Shown: piece after piece, positions 55,842 through 64,000 of the stretch
Layout: each line of letters opens with the position of its first letter
Position numbering within the stretch: the first letter of the stretch is position 1
Origin: Marsupella aquatica
Taxonomy: Eukaryota; Marchantiophyta
DNA length: 64,000 nucleotides
Direction: 5' to 3'
Assembly (NCBI GenBank): GCA_973895155.1
Contig: OZ316899.1
Location: 7,750,001-7,814,000, forward strand
Made by a program: the position numbers and the translations under genes
The notes under the pieces: model-generated
What the model was told of the DNA's origin: nothing
What the model saw: only the letters and a program-made list of their open reading frames with translations
The model's database searches: none

Positions 55842-55896
55842 ACCCTTCACTGATATCAGTTATCAGTCACTGATAACTGATGATGTTACCTATCTC
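55842..55896 (-). repeat. MULE right terminal inverted repeat
   Basis: Inverted partner of 18929-18982; the 18-base core is at 55865-55882, and the outermost 14 bases match at 9 positions. Confidence 0.85.
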
Positions 55897-55905
55897 GCAA
55901 TGAGT
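55897..55905. repeat. 9-bp target site duplication of the MULE, right copy
   Basis: GCAATGAGT, identical to 18920-18928. Confidence 0.88.
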
Positions 55906-56566
55906 CACCAACAAGGAATCTGTCATTACAACTCAAAAGATTTGCACAAAAGGAATTTTACTTCCTGTGTTTATAATCATAGGTAGAAACACAAGGAGGT
56001 AAGTCTCTCCAAATGCTAAACCTGATCCCGAACTCATAGATTCATGATCAACTAGTTTAACACAAGGAAAAGGCAAAAATGCATAACTTAACCATAATCT
56101 ACACTAGTGGTAGAGCTATCTTATAGTAAAAATCTACCGAATGAGAGGTCATAGGGTCAAAGAGACATGCCTCTTCATACCTCTCAAAAAGTTAAAATGA
56201 CGATTCAGTAAGTGAAAAGCCGGAAAAATGGCTAAGTATGAACTCGTAAACTAGTAAACTAGTAAACTTGTAAACTAGTAAACTATTAAACTCGTAATCG
56301 GAAATCTGTCGAAACTCGTAATCGTAAACTAGCAACTCTTAAACTAGTAAACTATTAATGCGGTATTCTTAAAGACTTAGTGAATTCAACTATTTTTAAC
56401 TTCCTAACTATAAGTCAGAAAACTCTGAGGTTTTGCCAGGAGGTTTTCCTAGGTACAGACTATACACTAAAGAAGTATGACAACTTCCAAAGCTCTAGAA
56501 CATATTTCTAAAAATCAGATAAGATGCACTACTCTTAAAACTAACTAAAAACACTTAAAGACTTCT
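55906..56566. other. LTR4 non-coding part with CTCGTAAACTAGTAAA repeats
   Basis: AT-rich, no gene. 56236-56370 is a degenerate tandem of about 10 bp units (aaactagtaaactcgt type). The same words occur at the other side of the LTR ORF (59170-59360). Confidence 0.55.
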
Positions 56567-59076
56567 TCAAGCTTGCTGTCGGATGTCCTCTGGTTCGAGT
56601 AACTCCACAAGAGTAACAGTTTGATTCTGGGTAACCTCTATCAGCTCAGCTTGGCATGGGGATCCTCTGGAGTAAGGTAGGCACCTCAGTTGTCTCTCAG
56701 GATACATCAAAGGCATTCTCTTCATCAAATAACATGAATCTATACGAAGAGCTTCTCTGTACATCCCGATCACATCATAGTTGTTACAGGTAGCAGCATA
56801 TACTTGGGATAATGATACAGGAACTCATCACTATTCATCATCCTAGAATAGAAAGGTCGAAGTCTCCATCTGACATCTCTGAAGTACTGGTTGAAGTGGG
56901 TTAGGGTCTGAGTAGTGACATTGTTCCAGATCCTCTGTTTCTCAGCCAATGAACTGGTTGAAACAAGGGTAACTTTGGGCCCTTGAGGAATGTATTCATG
57001 TTGTAGAGCAGTAGACTTCTTACTCTGCATCAGGAAAGAAACCACAAAATCCAGGGCATAGGCTGCAAAGTTTCCAAAGTATGCCAAAACCAAATCTGGA
57101 TCCTCTACCTCTACATCACCTTGAAGTAGCATCATAGCAAGAATAGGTTGAAAGTAGAGAGAGTCTGTCCAGAACTCATCAAATTGTGCCATCTCCACCC
57201 TGGAAGTCCCAAAACACCTGAGGTCGAAGATATAATTGGCCTCCGTCTTCTTGATATAGTAATATCTCCAGAACTCTCCAACCGGTGGTCTGTTGGCCTG
57301 CATAATCTTATAGGTCTCCACATACCTGCGTACTTGGAACTCGGGAGGTCTCGGGTATCTATTCTCGATAACAACATTCCGGGGGGTCTGAGTAGACGAG
57401 GTGATAACTGCTACTAAGTTTGGATTGGATCTTAAGGCAGTATCAACATCTTCAAATCCCTGCCTTGGTGACGGTGTTAAGGAGTTATCATAAGATCAAA
57501 TGGAATTAAAATCAGAGGGTGGATCAGAATCTTCAGGTAGATCCTCTCGAATGTAAGGATGCTCATACTGTGACTGATTGTAGGGCGGTCCTTCTGTGGG
57601 TTCGTAGTTGGAATCAGGACTGTAAGGGTGGGAACTTGGACTAAGAGAAGGTGTAGCAGTTGGACATTGCTGCACTAAGTTGCTGACCACAGATGTTATC
57701 TGTCAAGGTTCACACTGTAGTATCTCTAGTAGATCATCTACGATAGCTGCACAACCGATACTTTCTGTCACTGGAACAGGGTCACTTGATTTTAGAAGAG
57801 GGACCTGTTGAGTAGCAAGGGTGAGAGTCACATATTCCATTGGTGTTGATTCTCCTGGGGGGAAGATCATCCTGATGGGGCTTAACTGGTCAGGGAATGG
57901 TGACTTCAAGCTGACAACTTCCATTCTTAAATCATTAACAGCATCATAGAGTCCATCATCACTGCAACTGAGAAGAGATATCAACTTATCAATGAGTTGC
58001 TGATTTGATTCTGCTTTCGAAGGAGTGGGCGAGCTGGTCCTTAGGATGACAGCAATAGTTGGTTCCGCAATATGCTCTTGTTGCTCAAAGAGGTCTTCAT
58101 CCTCTTCATCTTCTTCAGCTACAGGTTGTTCTCCCATTCTGACTTCTCGTGAGTACACTTGGTTATTCAGAGGATGTTGGACTAGCTCCAAGTTGTGTTC
58201 AGGCGAAGCTTCAAGATCTCCTACAGATACATTTTCTATATCCATATCAATATCCTCATCATTGGATTTCAGGGAAATGGCATCCACTGGTTCTTCCACA
58301 TCGATTTCTTCCTCAATGCCCATCTCGATCAGAAGTAATCCCCTTTCTGTTCTCTCCTCAAAATGTAAACAGTCATAGGTGTAATAGAGCTGAGAGAGAT
58401 AATGCTGTAAGTAAGTAGTCCTCCCTGCTTTCAAGCTCCTTACTTGATCTTTCATAACGTTAAATAAAAGTAGGGCCCAATTTACTTTTATAACTCCACT
58501 GTGAGCAGCTACAATAGTGTTAGCCAAGGACACAGGGCAGATAGTTGGCTTTTTTGGATGGAGAATGGGTACTAGAAATTCCAAAAGAATTCTCAGATCG
58601 GGGTAATTGCACTGAGTCAGATTCCATCCATTTGTGAGGTTTCTGATTCCAGAGAAGTAAGGAGATGACAAGTCCTTCTTCTTGGAATACAATGCCGATC
58701 CTTCTGATGAGCAACCCAAGGCAAAAGAAATCTGTTCTACTGTCCACAGACTTGGTCGAGCTCGGATTGTTTGATGGAATTCAGGGGAAATAGTAGTGCC
58801 TTTGACAAAATCTTGCAAGTATGTGTCTAACTCCACATTCCATGGTATATGCAAGAGGAGTTCTAACCCCAGCTGCTGCAGCGTCATCCTTAAATTGGCG
58901 TAGCTATCGGGCGCCTGTGGAATTCGGACCAACACTGCCTTGGGAAACACCAGGGATTCAATGCGGTACTGCTCATCAGCTCCGAGGTCTGCCATAGCTG
59001 GTTCTCCGGATGTTCTTGCTGCTTGAGTTGCTACTAAGATCGTGGAATAAGATAGAGGTAGAAGAGATCTTAACAA
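56567..59076 (-). pseudogene. LTR-embedded ORF of LTR4 (about 835 codons), broken
   Basis: Start ATG 59076. Open to TGA 57703-57705, same frame to TGA 57496-57498, same frame again to about 56770, then a one-base shift to the frame ending 56567. The first 250 residues carry the family domain in a diverged form: LELLLHIPWNVELDTYL, LWTVEQISFALGC, LEFLVPILHPKKPTICP, VNWALLLFNVMK and TTYLQHYLSQLYY. A Glu/Asp-rich linker follows (57950-58330). The C-terminal part (57321-56770) is globular with many aromatic residues (FWRYYYIKK, FFDEFW-like), not coiled coil as in elements 1 and 2. Unknown function. Confidence 0.7.
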
Positions 59077-59506
59077 GGCGCGTTTCTCTATTGCGCTTCA
59101 GCCGCTCTCATCGCATACTCCCAACCCGTAGAAAGGTCCGTTGAGATAGCCGTAAGATGTCGCAATCGTAAGACTCCTCCGCACACCGCAAACTCATAAC
59201 CCTTAACTCGTAAGTCGTCAACTCGTAAGTTGTAATCCAGCAATTACACTCGTTGTCGATACTCGTCAACCCGTAAACCCGTAATCAGACTCAACTCGTA
59301 AACCCGTAGTCAGACTCAACTCGTAAACCCGTAATCTAGTAAACTAGTAAACTCGTAAGAAGTGTACTTAGCGACTTGTAAATTGTCTTAGAGTTTAGTC
59401 GGAATGCAGTTTACTCTACGGTTAGCAGTAAACATAGTTTAAATACCTCAAAAAAAATTAAAAATTCCCAGTTTCTTTATACTTTTGGAATTACTCACTA
59501 CTTAAA
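59077..59506. other. LTR4 promoter-side region
   Basis: On the minus strand a TATAAAG lies at about 59474-59482, some 400 bp before the ORF start. 59170-59360 is a degenerate CTCGTAAACCCGTAATC repeat. Confidence 0.45.
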
Positions 59507-59545
59507 GTGCACAACTGAGACACCTAATTCCTCTTTAACTTCTTC

Positions 59546-59572
59546 AGGTATATTTGTATTCCGCCCCCAGAA
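59546..59572 (-). ncRNA. Conserved LTR hairpin, element 3 left LTR
   Basis: Sense strand ATTCTG, loop GGGG, CGGAAT (one G-U pair), then ACAAATATACCT. Confidence 0.6.
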
Positions 59573-60131
59573 TGTACCCCGACGGCTTAATTTCTTAAGC
59601 CGGCTGAAGGTCTTTTTCAGATTGACTCAACCCACACTTCACCGACTAAACACTCTCAATCCTCACTTTTCTCTTAGAGTTTGATTGGGCAGTCTCCAAT
59701 CAAGACAATGCGATTGTATTTTGCTCAACAGTTCACCCTATCTGACTTAAATTGATCAAGCAACAAATATCATAACACTCAACTTCTTGGATGGCAAGAA
59801 TCTACAAACTATGCAAGAAGGCCAACTCAATTCAAACAATTGCTCAAAAATCCAAGGGAACTGGTGGTTTACTGATACCCTACGGTCTAGATTTAGCCAA
59901 GAGCTTCCTGTGCTCACAACAATACAGATTTACACTAAAGCCTTGACTAAGAAAAAGCCCCTCGGGCCACGCTGCCCAGGTTTTTATCCTTGCAGCGCGT
60001 TCAGGGGAAAAGGCGGAAATCCTAACCACAACTCACGGCCTTCCACCGCGATAATCCTACTAAAAAACTATCACCTAAAAAACTTGACTAGCCCGGAACC
60101 CTGTGTGAACCGAGCATCTAATACTACCTAA

Positions 60132-60582
60132 TTAAGCCGACAGGGCGCTACTTGCCCTGTCCCATCCTACAACGGCCGCGCCCTTCTGGCCCAAGCCCTT
60201 CTCCTGCCGCCACGTCCTCCTTCCAACCAATGACTGGCCCTCCTTAATTGTCAGATGACCGGGGGTAAGTCCCCCGGCATCGGCTGCTGCATCGGCATCC
60301 TCATGGGAAACGGTTTGGAGAGCTTTTGCCTTAACTTCCTCAATCCAAGCCTGCTCCCCGATGCGCTCGGTCTCGATAACCCACGGCTTCACATTCTGGG
60401 CGTCCATAGAAGCAGTACCATCGTCTGAACCTGTTACCGCAGCTCCAAGTTGATCTGCAGTACTTGCCTCTACCATAGCTGCCTTCAGGGCCACAGTACC
60501 ACAAATGTGAGCAGCCATGCTCTCGACTTCCTCCGGAGTGGCTTTAAGGTGCTTAACTTTATTGTCGCCTAGCCTCATGAAC
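60132..60582 (-). pseudogene. C-terminal end of the element 3 LTR ORF, left copy
   Basis: Same reading frame as 62910-63329 (LKATPEEVESMAAHICGTVALKAAM and onwards), but fused at 60582 to out-of-frame gag sequence and altered at its end by the 90-bp deletion. Confidence 0.7.
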
Positions 60583-61942
60583 ATTTGGTTGTGGAGGGGT
60601 AGTTGGATTTTGAATGATGCGGGGATACATCTCCCCTGCATTGGTTCTCAATGCTCCCCACAAAGAAGTGGGTCGATTAGCCACATCTCGGGCTCCGGCC
60701 TCACTAATGCCAAACACACTATCTGCGGCATCTCCAAGTATGTACTCCACCTCCAACTCTCCTATCGTTCCCTCGGTTATCAATCAAACATGCTTTGTAC
60801 CACGCTTTGGACAGACATCCTTGTGATGTCCGGTGGTATAACAGTAAGCGCACCATACTGAGGTGTCATCGGCTGGCTCCTTCTTCACCGGCTTTGTGTT
60901 GGCTAATAATGCCTTCAACTGCTCTGTGATAGCTGTCAACTGATCCGGAGATGCCTTCTTGGGATCCAACTTGGTTTTCACCTTTTCCGCAACCCTCTTT
61001 TTTTGTGATTTTCTTTTTCTTACTCCTGTCACCATCCTCTGAGCTGGAAGATGTTTCACTCTTACTGGTATCACTCTCAGAGCTACTACTCTCCTTGGCT
61101 TTCTTGGATCACTTCTTCTTGGCCTTTTTCTTGCCGGATTCCTCCTCTAAAGATGAATCCTTAGACTTATAGTGTTTTTTCCTGCTCGTGATATCTGCAT
61201 TGATGTAGAGCTGAATATCACGAATCACCTCCGCCAAAGACTTTGAATTCCCCTTCCGAATCGCAAAACTCATCTTTTGAGGTAGAGCATTAACCAACCA
61301 CTGCAATTGCATTTCGTCTGATGCATTGGTCTTGGTTCATCGCACCAATTTGTGGAATCGCTGCAAGAATTTCTGGAAAGACTTGTTCTCCTTGAATTGA
61401 AGCCGTCCTAGCTTCAACATTGCCGATTCAGACGTCCCAATGGGACGGAATTCCTTGACAAACAACTGCTTGAAGGTGACCCATTCATTCTGCTCCCTTG
61501 GTTCCAAATTGGAGTACCATGGTCGAGCCTCACCCTTAAACAACCTGGGTAAGATCTGCATCTTGATAGCGGACTCTCCATTAGCAGTTGCAGTCCCATC
61601 AAACTCCTCAAGCCAATCATCCGGATCCTCCTCATGTTTACCATGAAATGCTTTGTAATGGATTCGTGATCTTTGACTGAGCCGTGGTGCTGCTCGCCCA
61701 CCAAATTTTGGATCCGGCTCACCCATCTCTTGCACTGGTGAAGTGGGTTGGGTACTGGGCGCGTTACTACTCAATAGATCCCCTCCCTCGTTCTCTAGTT
61801 CCACTCCAAATGCACTTTGTGAACCGCCGTTGCCGATTGCAGTCTTCACCCTCTTGGTCTCCCTCCACCTTGCGATTTGTTGCAACCGCGCTTCTTCCCT
61901 CAGTGTTGCTCGCTCTTCTTGTGGTGTGAATTTGTTCATCAC
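60583..61942 (-). pseudogene. gag of element 3, pol deleted
   Basis: ATG 61942. The gag core has RIHYKAFHGKHEEDPDDWLEEF, GEARPWYSN and FKQLFVKEFRPIG, as in elements 1 and 2. Stops at 61337-61339 and 61109-61111, a frameshift near 61080-61100, and a TGA at 60784-60786. One zinc knuckle, CAYCYTTGHHKDVC, is near 60840. After NPTTPPQPN the sequence jumps into the left LTR ORF, so the downstream part of gag, protease, RT and integrase are absent. Non-autonomous remnant. Confidence 0.85.
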
Positions 61943-61978
61943 CTAACACTGCGCAACAAACAATTCACAAGTAAGAAT

Positions 61979-61998
61979 GCCCCCTCCATCTAGCGCCA
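61979..61998 (-). promoter_or_regulatory. Primer-binding site candidate, element 3
   Basis: TGGCGCTAGATGGAGGGGGC on the sense strand, shared with elements 1 and 2; 4 nt from the LTR at 62003. Confidence 0.65.
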
Positions 61999-62210
61999 AA
62001 AATGTGGCGCGTTTTCCGAGACCTCTAACCCAAAGAACTACCCTCAGTTGATCATAAACCACTCCTTTATGTCCGTCCTCTTGCCCTTTGGCAGCTATTC
62101 GATTTGGAAACGTGATCCTCTCCTTTGATCCACACTTACCGGACCGATTCTTTCACTGGGCTTGTGAATTGTGCACAACTAAGACACCTAATTCCTCTTT
62201 AACTTCTTCA

Positions 62211-62236
62211 AGTATATTTGTATTCCGCCCTCGGAA
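62211..62236 (-). ncRNA. Conserved LTR hairpin, element 3 right LTR
   Basis: Sense strand ATTCCG, loop AGGG, CGGAAT, then ACAAATATACT: perfect six-base stem. The left copy of the same LTR has a G-U pair here. Confidence 0.65.
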
Positions 62237-62909
62237 TGTACCCCTACGGCTTAATTTCTTAAGCCGGCTGAAGGTCTTTTTCAGACTGACTCAACCCACA
62301 CTTCACCGACTAAACACTCTCAATCCTCACTTTTCTCTCAAAGTTTGATTGGGCAGTCTCCAATCAAGACAATGCGATTGTATTTTGCTCAACAGTTCAC
62401 CCTATCTGACTTAAATCGATCAAGCAACAGATATCATAACACTCAACTTCTTGGATGGCAAGAATCTGCAAACTATGCAACGAGGCCAACTCAATTCAAA
62501 CAATTGCTCAAAAATCCAAGGGAACTGGTGGTTTACTGATACCCTACGGTCTAGATTTAGCCGAGAGCTTCCTGTGCTCACAACAATACATATTTACACT
62601 AAAGCCTTGACTAAGAAAAAGCCCCTCGGGCCACGCTGCCCAGGTTTTTATCCTTGCAGCGCGTTCAGGGGAAAAGGCGGAAATCCTAACCACAACTCAC
62701 GTCCTTCCACCGCAATAATCCTACTAAAAAACTATCACCTAAAAAACTTGACTAGCCCGGAACCCTGTGTGAACCGAGCATCTAATACTACCTAATTAAG
62801 CCGACAGGGCGCTACTTGCCCTGTCCCATCCTACAACGGCCACGCCCTTCTGGCCCAAGCCCTTCTCCTGCCACCACGTCCTCCTTCCAACTGATGACTG
62901 GCTTAATTG

Positions 62910-63995
62910 TCAGATGACCAGTGGTAAGTCCAAATTTTCCGACTCTGCACCTTCTCCTGCCATCGGCTCCGGCTTGACCCCTTCGGCTTCCTCGACTTCG
63001 GGTTCTGGTTTATCGGCCCCGGCATCGGCTGCTGCATCGGCATCCTCCTGGGAAACGGCTTGGAGAGCTTTTGCCTTAACTTCCTCAATCCAAGCCAGCT
63101 CCCCGATGCGCTCGGTCTTGATAACCCACGGCTTCACGTTCTGGGCGTCCATAGAAGCAGTACCATCGTCTGAACCTGTTACCGCAGCTCCAAGTTGATC
63201 CACAGTACTTACCTCTACCACAACTGCCTTCAGGGCCACAGTACCATAAATGTGAGTGGCCATGCTCTCGACTTCCTCCGGAGTGGCTTTAAGGGGCTTA
63301 ACTTTATTGTCGCCTGGCCTCATGAACGTCTTTGCCAAATCTGCTACCAACTGCATGGCTTTGCCCCCAATCACGCTTGACAACAGTAAGCTCGGCTTCG
63401 GCTTTGGCTTCACTGTATTTCCGCCTACCATACTACTTCCGGGAAGCCTTTCAGTTGGTGATCCATATCCCGGTTCGGCATACTTCTTCAATTTCTCCGT
63501 TTGATTGTCGGCACGCTTCTGCAACCCGAGCATCTTATCCCTGGCCTCCTCCAATTCTTGAGATACGTCTTCAACTTCATCGTTAAGCCGTTGTATCTTG
63601 GACCTGGCCATCTTCAGCTCCTCATTTAAGATCTGCACGATCTCCAACTCTTGCTTATCTACGGCTGCTTTCAAGGAGTCGTTGATGCCTTCCAATTTTG
63701 TGACCTCGTCCGTCCATGCTTGCTTTGTCCTGGTTAGCTCCTCTTGAAGCTCCTTGCGTATCTGTTGAACCCGGTTTAGGTGATCATTGGCCGCTGTGCA
63801 CATGGCGTCATCATGCTTCTCACGCATGGCCTCCAACCGGTCGAGTGACTTGTCATACTTCCTTTGGGCTTTTGCAAAGGCCTTCTTGCCCTGGGTGGCC
63901 GGATCCTTAGCCGTCTTTCTGAGCCTCTTGACCTGGCGATTTAGACCCTGTACTTCTGCTTTTGAATTGGCTAACTCCAGCTCTACCTTCGTCAA
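62910..63995 (-). CDS. LTR-embedded ORF of element 3, C-terminal 361+ codons
   Basis: Open up to the window edge, so the start and the central domain lie beyond base 64000; the listed start is only where the window ends. The visible part begins with about 180 residues of Lys/Glu/Gln heptad coiled coil (MARSKIQRLNDEVEDVSQEL), then a linker and an acidic Ala/Glu/Pro-rich tail. This matches the C-terminal plan of the LTR ORFs of elements 1, 2 and LTR5. Stop at 62910. Confidence 0.75.
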   Translation of the reverse strand: MTKVELELANSKAEVQGLNRQVKRLRKTAKDPATQGKKAFAKAQRKYDKSLDRLEAMREKHDDAMCTAANDHLNRVQQIRKELQEELTRTKQAWTDEVTKLEGINDSLKAAVDKQELEIVQILNEELKMARSKIQRLNDEVEDVSQELEEARDKMLGLQKRADNQTEKLKKYAEPGYGSPTERLPGSSMVGGNTVKPKPKPSLLLSSVIGGKAMQLVADLAKTFMRPGDNKVKPLKATPEEVESMATHIYGTVALKAVVVEVSTVDQLGAAVTGSDDGTASMDAQNVKPWVIKTERIGELAWIEEVKAKALQAVSQEDADAAADAGADKPEPEVEEAEGVKPEPMAGEGAESENLDLPLVI

Positions 63996-64000
63996 TTTTT

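Larger units (their letters stand above)
18929..55896 (+). mobile_element. Giant Mutator-like element (MULE), about 37 kb with nested insertions
   Basis: Ends: both termini start with G-A-G, and after exactly 14 bases both have CATCAGTTATCAGTGACT in inverted orientation (18943-18960 and 55865-55882). Nine-bp duplications flank them. Contents, left to right: a minus-strand multi-exon gene with Ulp1 protease; 4 kb of palindrome-bearing tandem repeats; a plus-strand transposase gene with zinc-finger, MULE catalytic and SWIM-like parts; two F-box-like ORFs. Two later insertions (LTR5 and element 2) account for about 18.4 kb, leaving about 18.5 kb of original element. MULEs with Ulp1-like protease genes are known in plants. 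The ParB-like part, F-box-like ORFs and palindrome arrays are not ones I know from that group. Confidence 0.85.
18354..59506 (-). mobile_element. LTR4: probable solo LTR, split by the MULE
   Basis: The outer parts 18354-18928 and 55906-59506 flank the MULE and together measure about 4.18 kb, close to the other LTRs. The unit sits between 5-bp GTGCA duplications. It starts TGTAG but ends CTTAAA rather than CA, which is unusual. On the minus strand a TATAAAG lies about 30 bp from the right end and a long ORF starts 430 bp in, the same plan as LTRs 1 and 2. The ORF is homologous to their LTR ORFs. No internal region or second copy is present, so a solo LTR is the simplest reading. Confidence 0.7.
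59507..60582 (-). repeat. Element 3 left LTR, second fragment, truncated
   Basis: Colinear with 62171-63329, except for a deletion of about 90 bp near 60260. It ends at CCTCATGAAC (60582), where the right LTR continues but this copy changes to gag sequence. Confidence 0.9.
18181..64000 (-). mobile_element. Element 3: deleted gypsy element split by a 41-kb nested insertion (right end outside window)
   Basis: The right LTR starts at 62003 (TGTGGCGCG) beside a primer-binding candidate and runs off the window. The left LTR begins with the same sequence at 18181-18353, stops exactly at GTGCA, and resumes at GTGCA 59507, colinear with 62171 onwards. The region 18354-59506 is therefore an insertion inside this LTR. 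The left LTR then ends abruptly at 60582 within its LTR ORF and joins gag, so the rest of the LTR, all of pol and part of gag are deleted. The five bases before the left LTR are GTAAT; if the model is right, GTAAT should follow the right LTR beyond base 64000. Confidence 0.85.
62003..64000 (-). repeat. Element 3 right (5') LTR, cut by the window end
   Basis: Starts TGTGGCGCG next to the primer-binding candidate. Matches 18181-18353 plus 59507-60582. Confidence 0.9.

Noticed and set aside
59787-60131. 114-codon plus-strand ORF present twice (also 62451-62795)
   Set aside because: Duplicated only because both lie in element 3 LTRs; antisense to the element and without recognisable features.

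Overview
This is a stretch of a large, transposon-packed nuclear genome of a green-lineage eukaryote. Evidence: Ty3/gypsy elements with LTRs of about 4 kb, spliced genes with GTAAGT donors, plant-type TTTAGGG tracts, and a Mutator-like (MULE) transposon carrying a Ulp1 protease gene. I cannot place the species (land plant or charophyte-grade alga). No ordinary single-copy host gene is certain; tRNA, rRNA and CRISPR are absent.

Layout. Bases 1-519 and 14622-18180 are older host DNA with two small gene-like units. A complete gypsy element (element 1, 525-14616, minus strand) sits in it, with 4,001-bp LTRs and a perfect 5-bp target duplication TCATG. From 18181 to the end the window is a nest. 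A deleted gypsy element (element 3, LTRs from 18181 and 62003) has its left LTR split at GTGCA by a probable solo LTR (LTR4, 18354-59506). LTR4 is split at the 9-bp duplication GCAATGAGT by a MULE of about 37 kb (18929-55896). The MULE transposase gene is itself split by a solo LTR (LTR5, 32022-36681, duplication ATGGT) and by a full gypsy element (element 2, 37738-51487, duplication GATTC/GATTT). At both sites the transposase reading frame is continuous across the insertion.

Two recurring themes stand out. First, every LTR family here (1, 2, 3, 4, 5) carries a long sense-strand ORF inside the LTR, unrelated to gag-pol. Families 1, 2, 4 and 5 share a recognisable central domain; in 1, 2, 3 and 5 coiled coil is visible downstream. 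Four of the five families also have a short hairpin followed by an A-rich ATACC tract 165-260 nt from the LTR 3' end, with compensatory stem changes. Second, the MULE is full of an imperfect palindrome of the type CTCGGCGAGGCTCGCCGAG. I saw it only inside the MULE: in introns, between genes, near the ends, in four tandem-array types, and as an in-frame protein repeat in the transposase.

The MULE (about 18.5 kb without later insertions) encodes, on the minus strand, a multi-exon gene with a ParB/sulfiredoxin-like N-terminal segment and a C-terminal Ulp1 (C48) protease; on the plus strand, a transposase with zinc-finger, MULE catalytic and SWIM-like parts; then two related F-box-like ORFs. Most genes are decayed by in-frame stops, many explained by single C-to-T or G-to-A changes.
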